A DNA stretch of 64,000 nt, from positions 496,001 through 560,000 of the forward strand of contig NC_066579.1 of NCBI RefSeq assembly GCF_024323335.1, written 5' to 3'. Of this stretch, positions 46,043 through 58,024 are shown piece by piece. The position numbers were made by a program, and so were the translations under genes. Below the pieces are notes generated by a model that saw only the letters and a program-made list of their open reading frames with translations, was not told where the DNA came from and made no database searches. This stretch comes from Lathyrus oleraceus (Eukaryota > Streptophyta > Magnoliopsida > Fabales > Fabaceae). Numbering within the stretch: position 1 is the first letter of the stretch; each line of letters begins with the position of its first letter.

Positions 46043-48516
46043 TACATTCAAATGATCATATCTCATCAACCAGGAATGGGGAAAATACAAACTCTATACC
46101 AAAATGTTCATTGAGATGTCTATTTTAAGCATGCAATGTTTCAAGAATTTTGGATAGAAACTCATCATTTCATGAACGATATGGCAAGATAGGTCATGAA
46201 AACATACACATACACAATCCCTAAGCAAAATAAAAATCCAACAGTGCACAATTTCTGGAAAAATATTCATTAAATTCTAGAGATCATGATGAACACAATG
46301 AAAAAAACCACAGCTCAATTGGATTAATAATCATGGAGATATGATTTTTGGAATGGAAGAGAAAAATAAAAAATGATGGAAAGGCTTGCATGATCATGTG
46401 AGAAATGATGAAGAAAAATGCACATGGCCAAAATGGAATTGCCTTCGGCCAGAATCGAAGGGAGGGAGGTTTCAAAAATGAGCGCGCTACAGTCAAGTGC
46501 AGGACACGTGGTCCATTGCATGAGCGCATAACACCAAACACCATGCAGGCAGCGAAAATATGGATCAAAATGCATCTGGACAAGAGAACCCTAAGTTCAT
46601 ACGCGCGTTCTTCATCAAATCCAGCTCAAGAACAATTGTTTACCAAAACTCATGAAACCTATACCATTGGAAAGGTCTTCTAACAAGCAACACAAATCAC
46701 TAATCAATTTAACCTAAATCTTCCTAAATTAAAAGTTTCGAAGGAAAACATTTTTATGCATCGAACTTAAAATCCACATAACTTGTTCATTTCTTGATGA
46801 AAATCAATGATTCAACTTGCAGTTTACTCTACATCCAAGGATCTATCAAAAGCATACATTAATTTCAAGAATTATGCAAGTCGAAATCTCACCTTCAAGA
46901 GATTGCAGTGGTGAAACACGTGGATTCTGGCTTGAAAAATCAAAAACAGAAGTTCTTCAATGCTTGTACAAATGAATGGAGCAAGGTTTGAGTGTTGATT
47001 GTACACGATCTAGCTGGAAACTCGAATTGCCATTGATGAACACACTTGCAACAGTTCCAAAAACTTGCTCGAAATCAATGGATCTTGCCTCTAACCACTT
47101 CAATTATACTCATGGATCATGGATTAATCAAGGACAATGCTATGTTTATGAAGATTTTTGGAGAAAAAGTGAGAGAGAAATTGAAGAGTTTTTTGGATTT
47201 CTAGATCTAGATCTCAATTCTGTTATGATTAGCAATGAAACAGTTATGATTTAGCTTTTATATGTGATGCTAATGATGTTGGTAATCATGTTTAGCCTAA
47301 GTGCAAGTAATTAGTGAAATTGGCATGTTCATGCAATTTGGCCAAAACACCCTTATGCATATGCAAGGCAATGGAACAGTACCAAATTCACTTGGAGCAA
47401 GCTTAAAAACCTGTTTTAAGGCAAAGGCAATTGGTTGGAATTGGAAATAATACACAATTTTCAAATTGACACTTTGCCTCCAAAATTCAAATTAAGTTCA
47501 AGTGAAAAATGCACTTTTTTTGTGATGAGTTTTAATGAAATGTGATGCATGATTATGATAGTGCACATCAAGAGAAAATTGCTCCAAAAAGAACCACATG
47601 ATTTGGCCATTTGGTGCAAAAGTTATGCACTTTTGAATGTCAAATTTTCTTGACCAAGATTGATCCATAACTTGCCAACCATAAATGAGAAATTCATGTT
47701 CTTAGACTTTTTGGAAATGGGAGAACAAGGTCTACAACTTTCATGTTGGACAAAATTTCATTTGAAGCATTTTTGGACATGTAATTTTAAGGAGAAAACC
47801 TTTCCATTTTTGGCAATTTTGAATTACAAGTCACTTTCTATTTTTGGAAAGTTTTCATCTGACTTTATTTTCTTCATTGTTGATGTTTGAAATGTCAAAT
47901 GAAACTTGTTTGGACATGAATGAAGTGTATCCAACCCTCTCCCACCTCCAAATCCATCAGTTGACTGGTGGTTGACTTTTGTTGACTGATAGATGAATGG
48001 GCTATGCACTGATGAACTTGAGCTTCAAACTCCTGATGAAATGGCTCAAACATGAAACCCTAGCTTCCATAAGCTCAATGAAACCATGTAATGATCTCTC
48101 ATCTCAATGAAGACCTCACCTCCTTGACAAGCCATGATTGGCACAATATAGATGATTAGGGTTGACCAGAGGTCAAAACCCTAATCCCAAGGCATCTGAT
48201 CAATTATAATGAATCTCTTGGTGATGATAAGACCATGATGATGATGATGTACCATCTCCCATAATATAATGATCAATCCTCCTTGAGGAACCAAGAAACC
48301 CTAATTGATGCACAACCCTCAGATGGCTAGTGATCAATCCAATGAACCCTCAGGCTTGAATCTTTTAACCTTTTCATCTTCTGATCAAGACTTAGGAGGA
48401 TGACTTGCTTAATGTTGCCACATGATATGCAATATGCAATGACTAAAACCCTAAAAAATGAAATGCAATATGCAAAGCTAGTCCCAAGAGAGGAGGGCAA
48501 ATTTTGAGGTGTTACA

Positions 48517-48820
48517 CTAATAATCATGAGCCAGTCGATTGGCATAAAACTCCAACCGATTTGTTAGAAAAAAATCAATCAATTATTAAGTTTAAAAAGG
48601 TAATAAAATATATTTAGTTGTTACCATGCATTAAGGCACTTTCCTAATCTCTTAGGAAGCATTTTTCAATTTGTCCCATTGATTGGACATGAGTGTCAAT
48701 CGATTGGCAAGAAAAATAACTTGCCCATAGAAATTCAGACACTTCCCAGATCATCTTGCATGACTTGAAGTCACTTTTAGAAGTGTTTTCTTGAGAAAAA
48801 TAAGTTTTAAAACTTGTTTT

Positions 48821-48851
<31 letters not shown>

Positions 48852-49227
48852 GTGTGTGTGTGTGTGTTTGGGTGTGTGCGTGTGTGTGTGTGTGATTATC
48901 CATACACTTTATGAGAAAGCCCTTATGCTTTTACAATGTACATTCAATAAAATATATCGAGGCAGGCCTTCATATACTTAAAGACTTGTCAGATGCTTCA
49001 TTCTTGTAGATACTTGCTTGATCTTGAGATGAGGCTTGAGTTATATTCCATTTAGATGTCATCATAAGAGAATCAACTTTATCAATCTTTATTAATTTGG
49101 TTGCATCTTTAATTGTTTTACCCTTGACTATAGTTTTTATCATTAAGGACTAGTTGTCATCATCAAAAGTATGGTCTTCTTTAAGAGGGTTTCCTTGACC
49201 CAATAAACTGCAAAACAATGTTCCACA
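48517..49227 (-). repeat. Copia E left (3') LTR, truncated by Ogre C
   Basis: It is collinear with 61262-61903 (for example 'gagaaagcccttatgctttt', 'ttaatttggttgcat', 'gactatagtt'). The outer ~1 kb equivalent to 60219-61261 is missing because the Ogre C LTR starts at 48516. Homology between the two copies ends at 'ttccaca' (49227 and 61903), which defines the LTR boundary. Confidence 0.75.
48820..48893. repeat. (TG)n microsatellite in copia E left LTR
   Basis: About 74 bases of TG repeats with a few TC/TTTGGG interruptions. The same position in the right LTR (61556-61571) has only ~16 bases. Confidence 0.9.
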
Positions 49228-49241
49228 TTCTCCCTTTTTTT
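49228..49241 (-). other. Copia E polypurine tract
   Basis: ttctccctttttttt-type pyrimidines on the + strand read as an A/G run on the - strand, directly before TGTGGAAC, the LTR start. The CACTA element landed only a few bases from it. Confidence 0.5.
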
Positions 49242-49262
49242 GATGACACTACGCCAAATAAG

Positions 49263-49560
49263 GGAAAAGAGGGCGCTTTTTTTGGCCTATAACAGCGCTT
49301 TAAAGCGCCCTCTAATCTGGCGCTGACATAGGTAAAGACAACGCTTTTTTTCCTGGTGAAAGCGCTCTCTAAAGTGGCTCTTTAAGCCATTTAAGGGCCA
49401 CTTTAGAGGGCGCTTTTTAAAGAAAGCGCCCTCTAAAGTGGAAACTTTTAAGGGTTTAGAGGGCGCTTTTACTGGAAAGCGCCCTCTAAAGTGGAAATTT
49501 AAAGGGTTTAGAGGGCGCTTATTTTGGAAAGCGCCCTCTAAAGTGGGTGGTTATTTAAAT
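49263..49560. repeat. CACTA left subterminal repeat array
   Basis: Repeated 'agagggcgctttt' and its complement 'aaaagcgccctct', alternating in orientation with 'aaagtgg' spacers. These are likely binding sites for the element's own DNA-binding protein, by analogy with TnpA of En/Spm. Confidence 0.85.
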
Positions 49561-50011
49561 TTTTTTTTTAAAAGCGCTATATTTTTTTATTTATTTTAGA
49601 CAACCTGTATATTGAAGCAGTACACCTAAAACTGTATAATTTGAAGCCCTTTTTCACACATTGCATTCAACAAGCCTTATATACAACAATCCATACATAT
49701 ACAACAATCCACTGATATATAATTGTTTAACTTCTAAAGATTCTAAATATACAACCAATTCATAACTATTAAAAAGAAATAAAACTAAGTATAGCAAAAG
49801 CATCTCTGAGATGTATGTTTTTTTTGCTAGCCGCAGTCTTCTTAGCAACGACCTCTTTATGTTCAATATCAATAGCATGAACCTAAAATATCATAAAATT
49901 AGTTAGGTGAAGTATAAGATCAAGAATTAACATTTTCTATGCATAAATATCATATAATTGTGTTTATACCTTTTTTTTTATGCAACTGACTCGATTTGCT
50001 GCGTAATCCCC

Positions 50012-50236
50012 TTATATTTTTGGTCCCTTATCTTTTGAAGATAGAATTGATATTTGTTTAGATGGACATGTTCCATTATCGTAGAGGGATACTTTCAAAT
50101 ATCCAGCATCATCATCTACGCGAATGAGGCTTGACGACAATGGAACATCTCCATCTAAACAAATATCAATTGATACTTTCAAGTATCCCTTGCCCCTTGC
50201 ACGAATGATTGACTTCATAATAGCCATTTTACCTGT
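50012..50236 (-). CDS. Small downstream ORF or exon in CACTA
   Basis: A 71-residue ORF (MAIMKSIIRARGKGYLKVS) lies downstream of the transposase on the same strand, directly after an acceptor-like TTATTACAG ending at 50237. The sequence contains two copies of a GYLKVS motif. I do not recognise it as a domain. It may be the last exon of an alternative transcript or a TnpA-type gene remnant. Two 24-base arms (50055-50078 and 50139-50162) form an inverted repeat with one mismatch inside it. Confidence 0.3.
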   Translation of the reverse strand, partial: TGKMAIMKSIIRARGKGYLKVSIDICLDGDVPLSSSLIRVDDDAGYLKVSLYDNGTCPSKQISILSSKDKGPKI

Positions 50237-50340
50237 AATAAAGAAAACAATTAAAATCAGATGACAAATATAAAAACAATTAAAATCATAAAAGCCATTT
50301 TACCTGTAATAAAGAAAACAATTAAAATCATTTGACATGT
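50220..50340 (-). repeat. Tandem duplication carrying a 3' splice-site-like sequence
   Basis: 'agccattttacctgtaataa' and its flanks occur at about 50223 and again at about 50292. Each copy on the - strand reads as a T-rich tract ending TTATTACAG followed by GTAAAATGGC. Two identical potential acceptors are therefore ~69 bp apart. Confidence 0.6.
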
Positions 50341-50350
50341 ACCTTTTTCA

Positions 50351-53300
50351 CTAAGTTCTCTTTCTTTTCTTGGTTGGAATATGTTCTACATGTCTCTTAA
50401 CAACACGGACGGTTGGATTGATCCAAATACCCTCATTATGATCATTTCTAATATATGAATCATTTGATATAATATTCTCATCTTGATCATTTCTGGTAAA
50501 CGATTCAATCTCAACATCAATATCACCTTGATCTCCAGTGTTTTCATCAATTACTTTGTTGGAAAAAAGAACTATAGACCATTTCGTACTTTTCGGATCA
50601 TTGACATAGAACACTTGTCTAGCTTGAGAGGCTAGAATAAAAGACTCATCTTTGTATCCCACCCTATTAAGATCCACTTGCAAAAATCCTGACTTATCCA
50701 TTCGAATGCCGTTATTATTTTCAACCCACTTGCAACCAAATATAGGAATCTGAAACTTCTCATAATCAAACACCCAAATGCGCTCGATAACACCAAAATA
50801 CGACAGATTTGCAAATTTGGGGTTTAAGTCCTTCACACTTGATATGTGCATTGCTTCAGCTACCACGATGATACCACTATTCTGCATAGTACTTTTATCA
50901 TCTTGGTCTTTGGTATAAAATGTGTATCCATTAATCGCGTATGCGCTATAAGAAAAAACATGGAAACTTGGACCATATGCTAAGCATCTCAACCTTTCTT
51001 TTATTGAAGCGGGATCTGAATAATACTTTGAATAAATATGATCCTTAAACCAAGGTATAAAACATCGATTGTGCTCTCGTACTATCCAATTTTCATTTCT
51101 ATTTGGATTTAAACCTCAGAGAACATCCTTGTGAATTTCAACATACGGCTCAACCTCATTCTCATTGTGCAGAACATACAAATGCACTTGATCCCGTTCG
51201 ACCCTTGATACTGCCACGATTTTATTTCCAATTAGATTTTTTCCTTCTTTCTTTTTGACAAGCTGAGAGTTGGGGAGTCCGATTGACTGAACATTAGACA
51301 AATATTCAGTACAAAACTCAATCGCTTCTTCAACAATGTATCTTTCAACCATACAACCTTCTGGTCAACTTCGGTTCTTCACGTACCCTTTTAATATTTT
51401 CATATAACGTTCAACAGGGTACATCCATCTCATATAAGCTGGTCCACACAATTGTGTCTCTTTCACAAGATGAACAACTAGATGTACCATTATGTCAAAA
51501 AATGATGGAGGAAAAAACAATTCAAGCTCACACAAAGTAATAACGATTTCTTTTTGCAACATTGGTAAGATCGCAGGATCGATCACCTTACTGCAAATTG
51601 ACTTGAAGAAAGAACACAACTTAGTTATAGAGCTTCTTACTTTTTCTGGAAGAATAGAACGTATACCTATTGGGAGAAAATGTTCCATTATAACATGGCA
51701 ATCATGGGACTTTAAACTCTTTAACTTGAGGTCTTTCATAGACACGAGTCTTCTAATATCTGAAGAGTACCCTTTTGGAACTTTAACTTCACTTAGAAAC
51801 TTACACAATGTTTTTTTCTCCTTTCTAGATAGAGTATAAGCAGCAGGCGATAGATATGTTCGTTTTCCTTTCTTCAAGGGTCCTAATTCAGTTCTTATTC
51901 CCATCGCTATCAAGTCCTTTCTTGCCTTAAGGTCATCCTTAGACTTTCCTTGTATATTGAGTAACGTGCCAATAACACTTTCAAATACATTTTTTTCAAT
52001 ATGCATAACATCAAGAAAATATCTCACATACAAGGACTTCCAATACGGCAATTCAAAAAAAATTGACCTCTTCTTCCACCCACTTTTGACAAGTGTGTGG
52101 GCAAAAGGCTTGCCAAACTGAGTATCCAAATCTTTCACCTTTTCAAAAATTTGATCACCCGTCAATATAGGTGGAGCTCTGCCTTGTTCTGTCTCTCCAT
52201 TGAACGCCTTTCTCCATCCACGGTAGTGATGATTTGAATTTAAGAATCTCTGATGACCGAGAAAGACATTCTTTTGACCAAACTCTAAGCGCTTCCAATC
52301 AGTTTTATCTTCACAAATAGGACACGCACATTGACCTTTTATGATATACCCTGATAGATTTCCGTATGCTGGAAAATCATTAATTGTGCCAAACAACATC
52401 GCCCTCAAGTTGAAACTTTCTTTCCTATATCCATCATAAACCTCCACACCGGTCTCCCACAAAATCTTTAAATCTTCGATTAAGGGCTTCAAGTACACGT
52501 CTATGTCATTCCCTGGTTGTTTAGGTCCAGAAATCAACATAGACAACATCATGTACTTACGCTTCATACATAGCCATGGAGGTAGGTTATAAATCATAAT
52601 AATCACAGGCCATGTACTGTGTGAGATACTCTGGATACCGTGTGGGTTCATTCCATCAGTAGATAATGCCAAGCGAAGGTTTCTTGATTCTTCTCCAAAT
52701 TCAGGATAATCATTATCAATTTTCAACCACTGTGGTGAATCTGCCGGATGTCGATACTTTCCATCTATAATTCTTTCATCTGCATGCCAGGTCAAGTGTC
52801 TTGAATCGGTTTCACTACGAAACATGCGTCTAAATCTCGGAATAACAGGAAAATACCACAAGACTTTTGTTGGAGACAACTTGTTCTTATATCGCGAGAC
52901 ACCGCATTTAGGACACTCATTTAACGATGCATACTCATTTCGAAACAAAACGCAATCGTTTGGACATGCATGTATCTTATCATAGCTCATGCCAATAGAG
53001 CACAACATCTTTTTGGTCTCATATGTTCGATTGGGAAGAACATTATCCTCAGGAAGCATATCTTTCAAAAGGGCTAATAACTCTGTGAAACTTTTATCCG
53101 ACCATCCATTGCCCGCCTTTAAGTTGTACAACTTTAATACCGCAGACAATCTTGTGAATTTAGTGCAACCATCATACAAAGGTTTCTCTGCATCACTTAC
53201 CAACCTCTCAAACATTTCGGGACAATCCTTAAGATCTCCTTCAAGTGCTTCTGCAATCTCTTCAACTCGATCACAATCGTATGTATCTGCGCCACTATAG

Positions 53301-53575
53301 TTTGAGGCATAGGTCGTACTATCCCCCGGTTCAACATTCTCGTTACTTTTCTCACCATGCAAATTCCAACATGTATAACTTCGATCAATTCCATGCCTCA
53401 TTAGATGCGATGTCAACTGAACTGCGTCAACCCGTTTCCCATAACAACAACCCAAGCAAGGACATATCATTCTACTGGGGTCTTCGGCGTACGCAACGGC
53501 AAACTTAACGAATTCTGATACCCCATTCTCGTACTCTCTCGACAATCGATTGGAAGACATCCATGTATTATCCAT
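50351..53575 (-). pseudogene. TNP2-like CACTA transposase with two in-frame TGA codons
   Basis: This would catalyse excision and insertion of the CACTA element. One frame of 1075 codons starts at ATG 53575 (MDNTWMSSNRLSREYENGV). An N-terminal transposase-associated zinc region (CPCLGCCYGKR, LMRHGI) is at residues ~1-75. The transposase_21 core is at about 260-480 (LSTDGMNPHG, HADERIIDG, CPICEDKT). DUF4218 is at ~640-735 (CELELFFPPSFFDIMVHL, RWMYPVERYMKILKGYV) and DUF4216 at ~900-990 (FGVIERIWVFDY, FSNKV). TGA stops occur at codon 737 (51365-51367) and codon 820 (51116-51118). The frame is unchanged across both, so only these two changes break it. A basic tail (TKKRKRT) precedes the stop. An intron in the family near the second stop cannot be excluded. 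Confidence 0.88.
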
Positions 53576-54420
53576 TACTAATTAGAATAAACAAAAAACA
53601 ATTTCAGAAGAGAAACCAAAAATGGGATGAGACAAAACAATTTCGCTTTATTGAGTTAGTCTCTGTGCAGGGCATTCATGTCTCCATTTACTCTATCAAA
53701 TAACATCCATACCTAAACTTCTTAAGTTACTAGCTACGCTATGTATGCTAGAATAAATACACGCATAAGCTGCATAGTGTACCTTTGATTGGTAGAAGGT
53801 GTTTTAGATATTGCTGCCTGAATAGTCAAAAATTTGAAACTTTTTTAGGGTTTTACAAAATGTTGTTAAACTACTTATAAGCCGTGAAATCAAAGGTTTC
53901 TAATGTCTCTATAATTCAACCATAACCGAACCCTAACAACAGTCTTTGAATGTGATTCATAGGGATATCAAATTCAGCAATTTAAAAACCAACCGTCACT
54001 TGCCTAATAAACCCAAACTATTTAAATGACTATGAATATTGAAACTTCACAGGGTTAACCAACAAATGAGTCAATAATAAATCATAAAATTTCATTTTTT
54101 TTCTTCATCATTAATTTTGATGGTCGAAATAAACGTAGCATAGACAACAATAACATAAAACTGAAATGGGGCAAAGCTAAAACAAAGCAATAGTGCAAGT
54201 AATAATGTATGCTAGAATAAATACACTCATAAGCTGTATAGTGTACCTTTGATTGGTAGAAGGAGGAAACGTCGTAGATCTAACAGAGGTGGAAGGAGAA
54301 CGCCTTAGAAGTAGCGAAAGTCGTATCAGTGAGAACCCTAACGTGAAAAAGAACGAAAATAACAGAGAGTGAAATAACAAAATGCGCAGTATGTTATAAT
54401 TTTAATGTTTACTAAAGGGG
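53576..54420 (-). promoter_or_regulatory. CACTA 5' region of the transposase
   Basis: AT-rich non-coding sequence between the transposase start and the right subterminal array. A ~50-bp segment ('gctgtatagtgtacctttgattggtagaagg') is present twice (about 53763-53800 and 54229-54265), so a partial tandem duplication is present. Probably promoter and 5' UTR, with no further proof. Confidence 0.4.
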
Positions 54421-54790
54421 ACCTTAGAGGGCGCTTGTGGAAAAAAAGCGCCCTCTAAAGGGGGCCTAAGAGGGCGCTTCTGAAAGCGCTCTCTAAGGCT
54501 TTCCAGAAGCGCTTTATAAACTGGAAATGCACATGGACTTATAGAGCGCTTCTTTAAAAGTGCCCTCTAAGGGTAACCTTAGAGGGCGCTTTCTAAAAAG
54601 CGCCATGTATTGTTGTCCCTCTATCTCCTCCTTATTTTTTCGCTTCACCTTAGAGGGCGCTTTATTACAAAAGCGCCCTCTAAAGTGCGCTGTCTATTCC
54701 AGTTGTTCGCTCCTTATTTTTTCGCTTCACTTTAGAGAGCGCTTTTGTAATAAAGCGCCCTCTAAGGTGCGCTGTCTATTCCAGTTTTTG
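54421..54790. repeat. CACTA right subterminal repeat array
   Basis: 'gagggcgctt' and 'aagcgccctct' units as at the left end, including a ~70-bp imperfect repeat ('ttcgcttcaccttagagggc' and 'ttcgcttcactttagagagc'). Confidence 0.85.
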
Positions 54791-54801
54791 GCATAGTGTG
54801 A

Positions 54802-55344
54802 TGACGGCACATCTCTCGGTGAGGTGGTAAAAGAAATAAGAAGTATTTTTTTAGTAATTAAACTCCCCCTTAATTAAGTATAAAGTATACTCTACTCTCC
54901 CTGAGATTATACTTCTTCCCATTTGTCGAAATCAAAAAGGCGGGTACAGATGCATTGCGGTAATTTAAGTATGCAAACATGTTGGCAAATAAACATATAG
55001 GAAAATGGAAAAACATGACTCTTTTTATTAATTGAAATTGCTAGGAATTTAAAATGCAAAAAAGGAAATTACATAATTGAAAATTATGGAAGACGGGAAA
55101 TAGCATAAAATTAAACACACTTAGACATCTAGGTGAGACTATTCTTTATCAAAATCATCATCGAAGAACAGGTCTCATGGTGGTTGTGTTTGGTCTGGAA
55201 TGAAGTGTTGAGTTATGAAGTCAAACTTGTCATTAATCATGTTTATATTCCCAATTATGATTTTGAGTAGGTATTTGGTTGAGGGTAGTTTAGGAGGTTG
55301 AAGAATAGAGTAGTTAAAATTGTCTATCTCTACGGGCATTTCTT
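54802..55344. other. Copia E internal sequence, no gene seen
   Basis: AT-rich sequence between the CACTA right end and the separate ORF of element E. No coding signal recognised. Confidence 0.4.
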
Positions 55345-56486
55345 AATTATTTCATTTTCTTTTCTTCTCACTTGAGGATGGCTTTTCAGTCATTTTTCCA
55401 TTGATGATCTCAAATTTCATTGATGGTATAAGTGATTTTCCTATTTTATTTTTTATTTTTTGTACTCTTCATCTTTGAAATTGTATATGGTATCTTCTAG
55501 AATTTTTGTGATAAGATTGCCATATGGAAGACATACCCCATTCTTTCTTGATTTCCATCATGTATTTCGCTTATTTTTTTGTCTATTTCACCTTGATTTT
55601 GTTTTCTATTAACCATACAGCTTCAACATAAAGTTGGGCTATGAGGCTGAAGTTGCTCTTTCTTGGATAAAGTATATGATTGAACACATAGTGAATCATA
55701 CGACTATCATGGCGGATATACCCAACAGTTGATGGATTTGGTGTGGAGGGTGATGGATCCTTCATAAGAGAGGATGCAGCGAGCTTGAGATTGAACTTAT
55801 TTACCTTGTCTCCGAAAATGAGGATAATATCTTCATGAGGGAGATTTAGGGCCTGTTTGATTGACTTTTAGAAAACTGTTTTTTCTTTTCAAAAACTTCA
55901 AAACTAAAAAATTTGTTTGGTTTGTGTGTTTTAAAAAAATAGTTTTTCAAAACTGTTTTAAGTTTGTTGTTTCTAAATTTAAAAAATCAAAACAATTAAA
56001 ATGTGTTTTGCTTTTCACTTTTTAATATTTTATTCATTTCTAAACCATACAAAAACACGGAGAAGACAATAGTACTCATTAATGGCATTTATATAAATAA
56101 TTAATTTAACTTTTATGTCTAAGTAAACATATTGATTTTTATTAGAAATTCCTCTTCTCACTTTCATTTATTATGTTTCATATATAATAAACTTACAATT
56201 AATTCTAACATTTCAAATTTTCTTCTATATATTACTTGTATAATTAAATTATATAATAATATAATATAGTACTAATTTTAAATTAATAACTATAATAACA
56301 TTTAAAATTTTGGTTTATTTTCTAAAAATTTCAATTACACCATTGTAATATTTTCTTTTATTTTAATAATTATTAGTCCATTTATATAATTATAAAGCAC
56401 CATTTTAATAACTAAACACTTTTAAATTATAATATATATTTATTAAATTTTTAAAATATATAAATTTAATTCTGACAATATGTCTC

Positions 56487-56601
<115 letters not shown>

Positions 56602-56616
56602 TAAACTACTCAGAGA

Positions 56617-56783
56617 TCAACTATAACTAAAGGTATATTATTTATTATCTAATAATTCACTCATCTTACTCTCAACTATAACTAAAGGTATATTATTTAT
56701 TATCTAATAATTCACTCATCTTACTCTCAACTATAACTAAAGGTATATTATTTATTATCTAATAATTTACTCATCTTACTCTC
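56617..56783. repeat. 55-bp tandem repeat, three copies
   Basis: Units start at 56617, 56672 and 56727 with 'tcaactataactaaaggtat'. The copies are virtually identical; one base differs in the third copy. Confidence 0.95.
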
Positions 56784-57195
56784 ATTTTGATTTTATCGTT
56801 AAAGTGTTAATCTTATAGATCAACATTATTATTACACCATTATCACAATTCTAAAAATTTGAGTTTTTCGTTATAATTCACATTCTCTAATCACCCATCA
56901 ATTTATTATCTATGAAATGCCTAATTGTTACTTATATTAAAAACTATTATGAATACTTAAATGTATATTAGTTGAATCTTTATATTTTTAAAAATATATT
57001 AGGAATTACTGGTTGTAAAAAAATATATATTTGATTATTTGATAGATTTGAACCGAAATATATTGTAACTAGGGTTTAGACCTTTGAAATAAATATATTT
57101 TTAAAATTAAATTTGACTATTAATTGACTAACAATTTAATTATAAAAAATATATAATAATTAGAGATCTCATTAAAAAATAGCTAAAGGATTTAA

Positions 57196-57198
<3 letters not shown>

Positions 57199-57284
<86 letters not shown>
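57199..57284. repeat. (AT)n tract 2
   Basis: About 86 bases of AT dinucleotides near the other end of the MITE. Confidence 0.95.
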
Positions 57285-57289
<5 letters not shown>

Positions 57290-57904
57290 TTCTTATTTTC
57301 TTTTTTCTAAACTAGATTTGAAAACATAAACCATCAAACAATTTTTTTCATTCTCTCATTTTTAAAACAGTTTTAAAAATTTGAGTGCCAAACATATTTT
57401 TTTTTCAATTCTCTTTTTAAAAACAGTTTTTTAAAATAAATTTATAAAACAAATTTTAAAAACTAAAAATCAGAAGTAATTCAAACAGGCCCTTAGAATC
57501 TCCCAAAGTTCTTTTATTTACAGATTTATCCTATTTATTTTTACTTTGGATTAAGTTATTCCATTTGTTAGATGAATATTTGAGGAAAAACATCTTGACT
57601 AATAGTGGATACACCTTTCTTGAAGAGCTTCAGAGGAAGGTGGACATGTTGAGTTCTTCAAAAGTTTTAAAGAATTTGCATTCTTTAAAATCTTCTGAAT
57701 CTAGGGTGTGAATTTTTATAAGGGATTGGTCGGTAAACTCATTGAAAAATGCCACTTCTTATTTTTTGGTGGTGAAAAAGATAGAGAAAGGGCGGGTAGA
57801 AAAGCTTAACCTTTTGGGAGCCATGATAATTTTAAAAGAATAATCTCACACTCGCAGAATTTGAGACAAAAATATGCAATGTAAATGAGTGAAAGATGAA
57901 TACA

Positions 57905-57912
57905 TATTTATA
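57905..57912 (-). promoter_or_regulatory. TATA box upstream of the element E ORF
   Basis: TATAAATA on the - strand, 80 bases before the ATG at 57824, as expected for a plant promoter with a ~50-base leader. Two perfect CCAATCGATTGG palindromes lie further upstream (58012-58023 and 58176-58187). Confidence 0.4.
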
Positions 57913-58024
57913 GTGTGTAATTTGAAGATTTGATCGTGTATTTCTGGAAAGCAATCAATGGAGATTATGTTGATTGAAAATAAAAAGCAAAATTATTCTA
58001 ATATGAGTGTGCCAATCGATTGGC

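Larger units (their letters stand above)
34923..48516 (-). mobile_element. Defective Ogre (element C), reverse orientation, 3' LTR lost
   Basis: Read on the - strand: complete 5' LTR (48516 to 43544), PBS, ~1 kb leader, ORF1, a gag-protease remnant with both the gag core and the protease removed, a heavily deleted pol, and a 3' UTR that stops at the edge of LTR B. It has no 3' LTR. The 3' UTR and C-terminal integrase sequence are close to copy B, so C belongs to the B-like subfamily internally. The outer LTR end resembles LTR A. It could be a non-autonomous derivative or a decayed copy. Confidence 0.75.
43544..48516 (-). repeat. Ogre 5' LTR C (reverse strand)
   Basis: A 4973-bp LTR. On the - strand it begins TGTAACACCTCAAAATTTGC at 48516, as LTR A does, and ends GCGACA at 43544. 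It carries the same internal landmarks as the other LTRs: minisatellite about 43920-44110, hairpin cluster 44574-44951, palindrome 46020-46042. ORFs on either strand are not conserved between LTR copies. Confidence 0.85.
49247..54798 (-). mobile_element. CACTA (En/Spm) DNA transposon
   Basis: 5552 bp with terminal inverted repeats starting CACTACGCCAAA at the left and CACTATGCCAAA at the right (reverse strand). It is flanked by 3-bp target duplications TGA (49244-49246 and 54799-54801), the size expected for CACTA. It has dense subterminal repeats at both ends and a TNP2-type transposase gene on the - strand. It sits inside copia element E. Confidence 0.95.

Noticed and set aside
48500..48560. 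Continuation of element D beyond the Ogre cluster
   Set aside because: Sequence right of 48516 belongs to the copia LTR, not to an Ogre leader or ORF1.
48820..48893. TG tract as a Z-DNA regulatory element
   Set aside because: The matching LTR has only a short tract, so a microsatellite expansion explains it.
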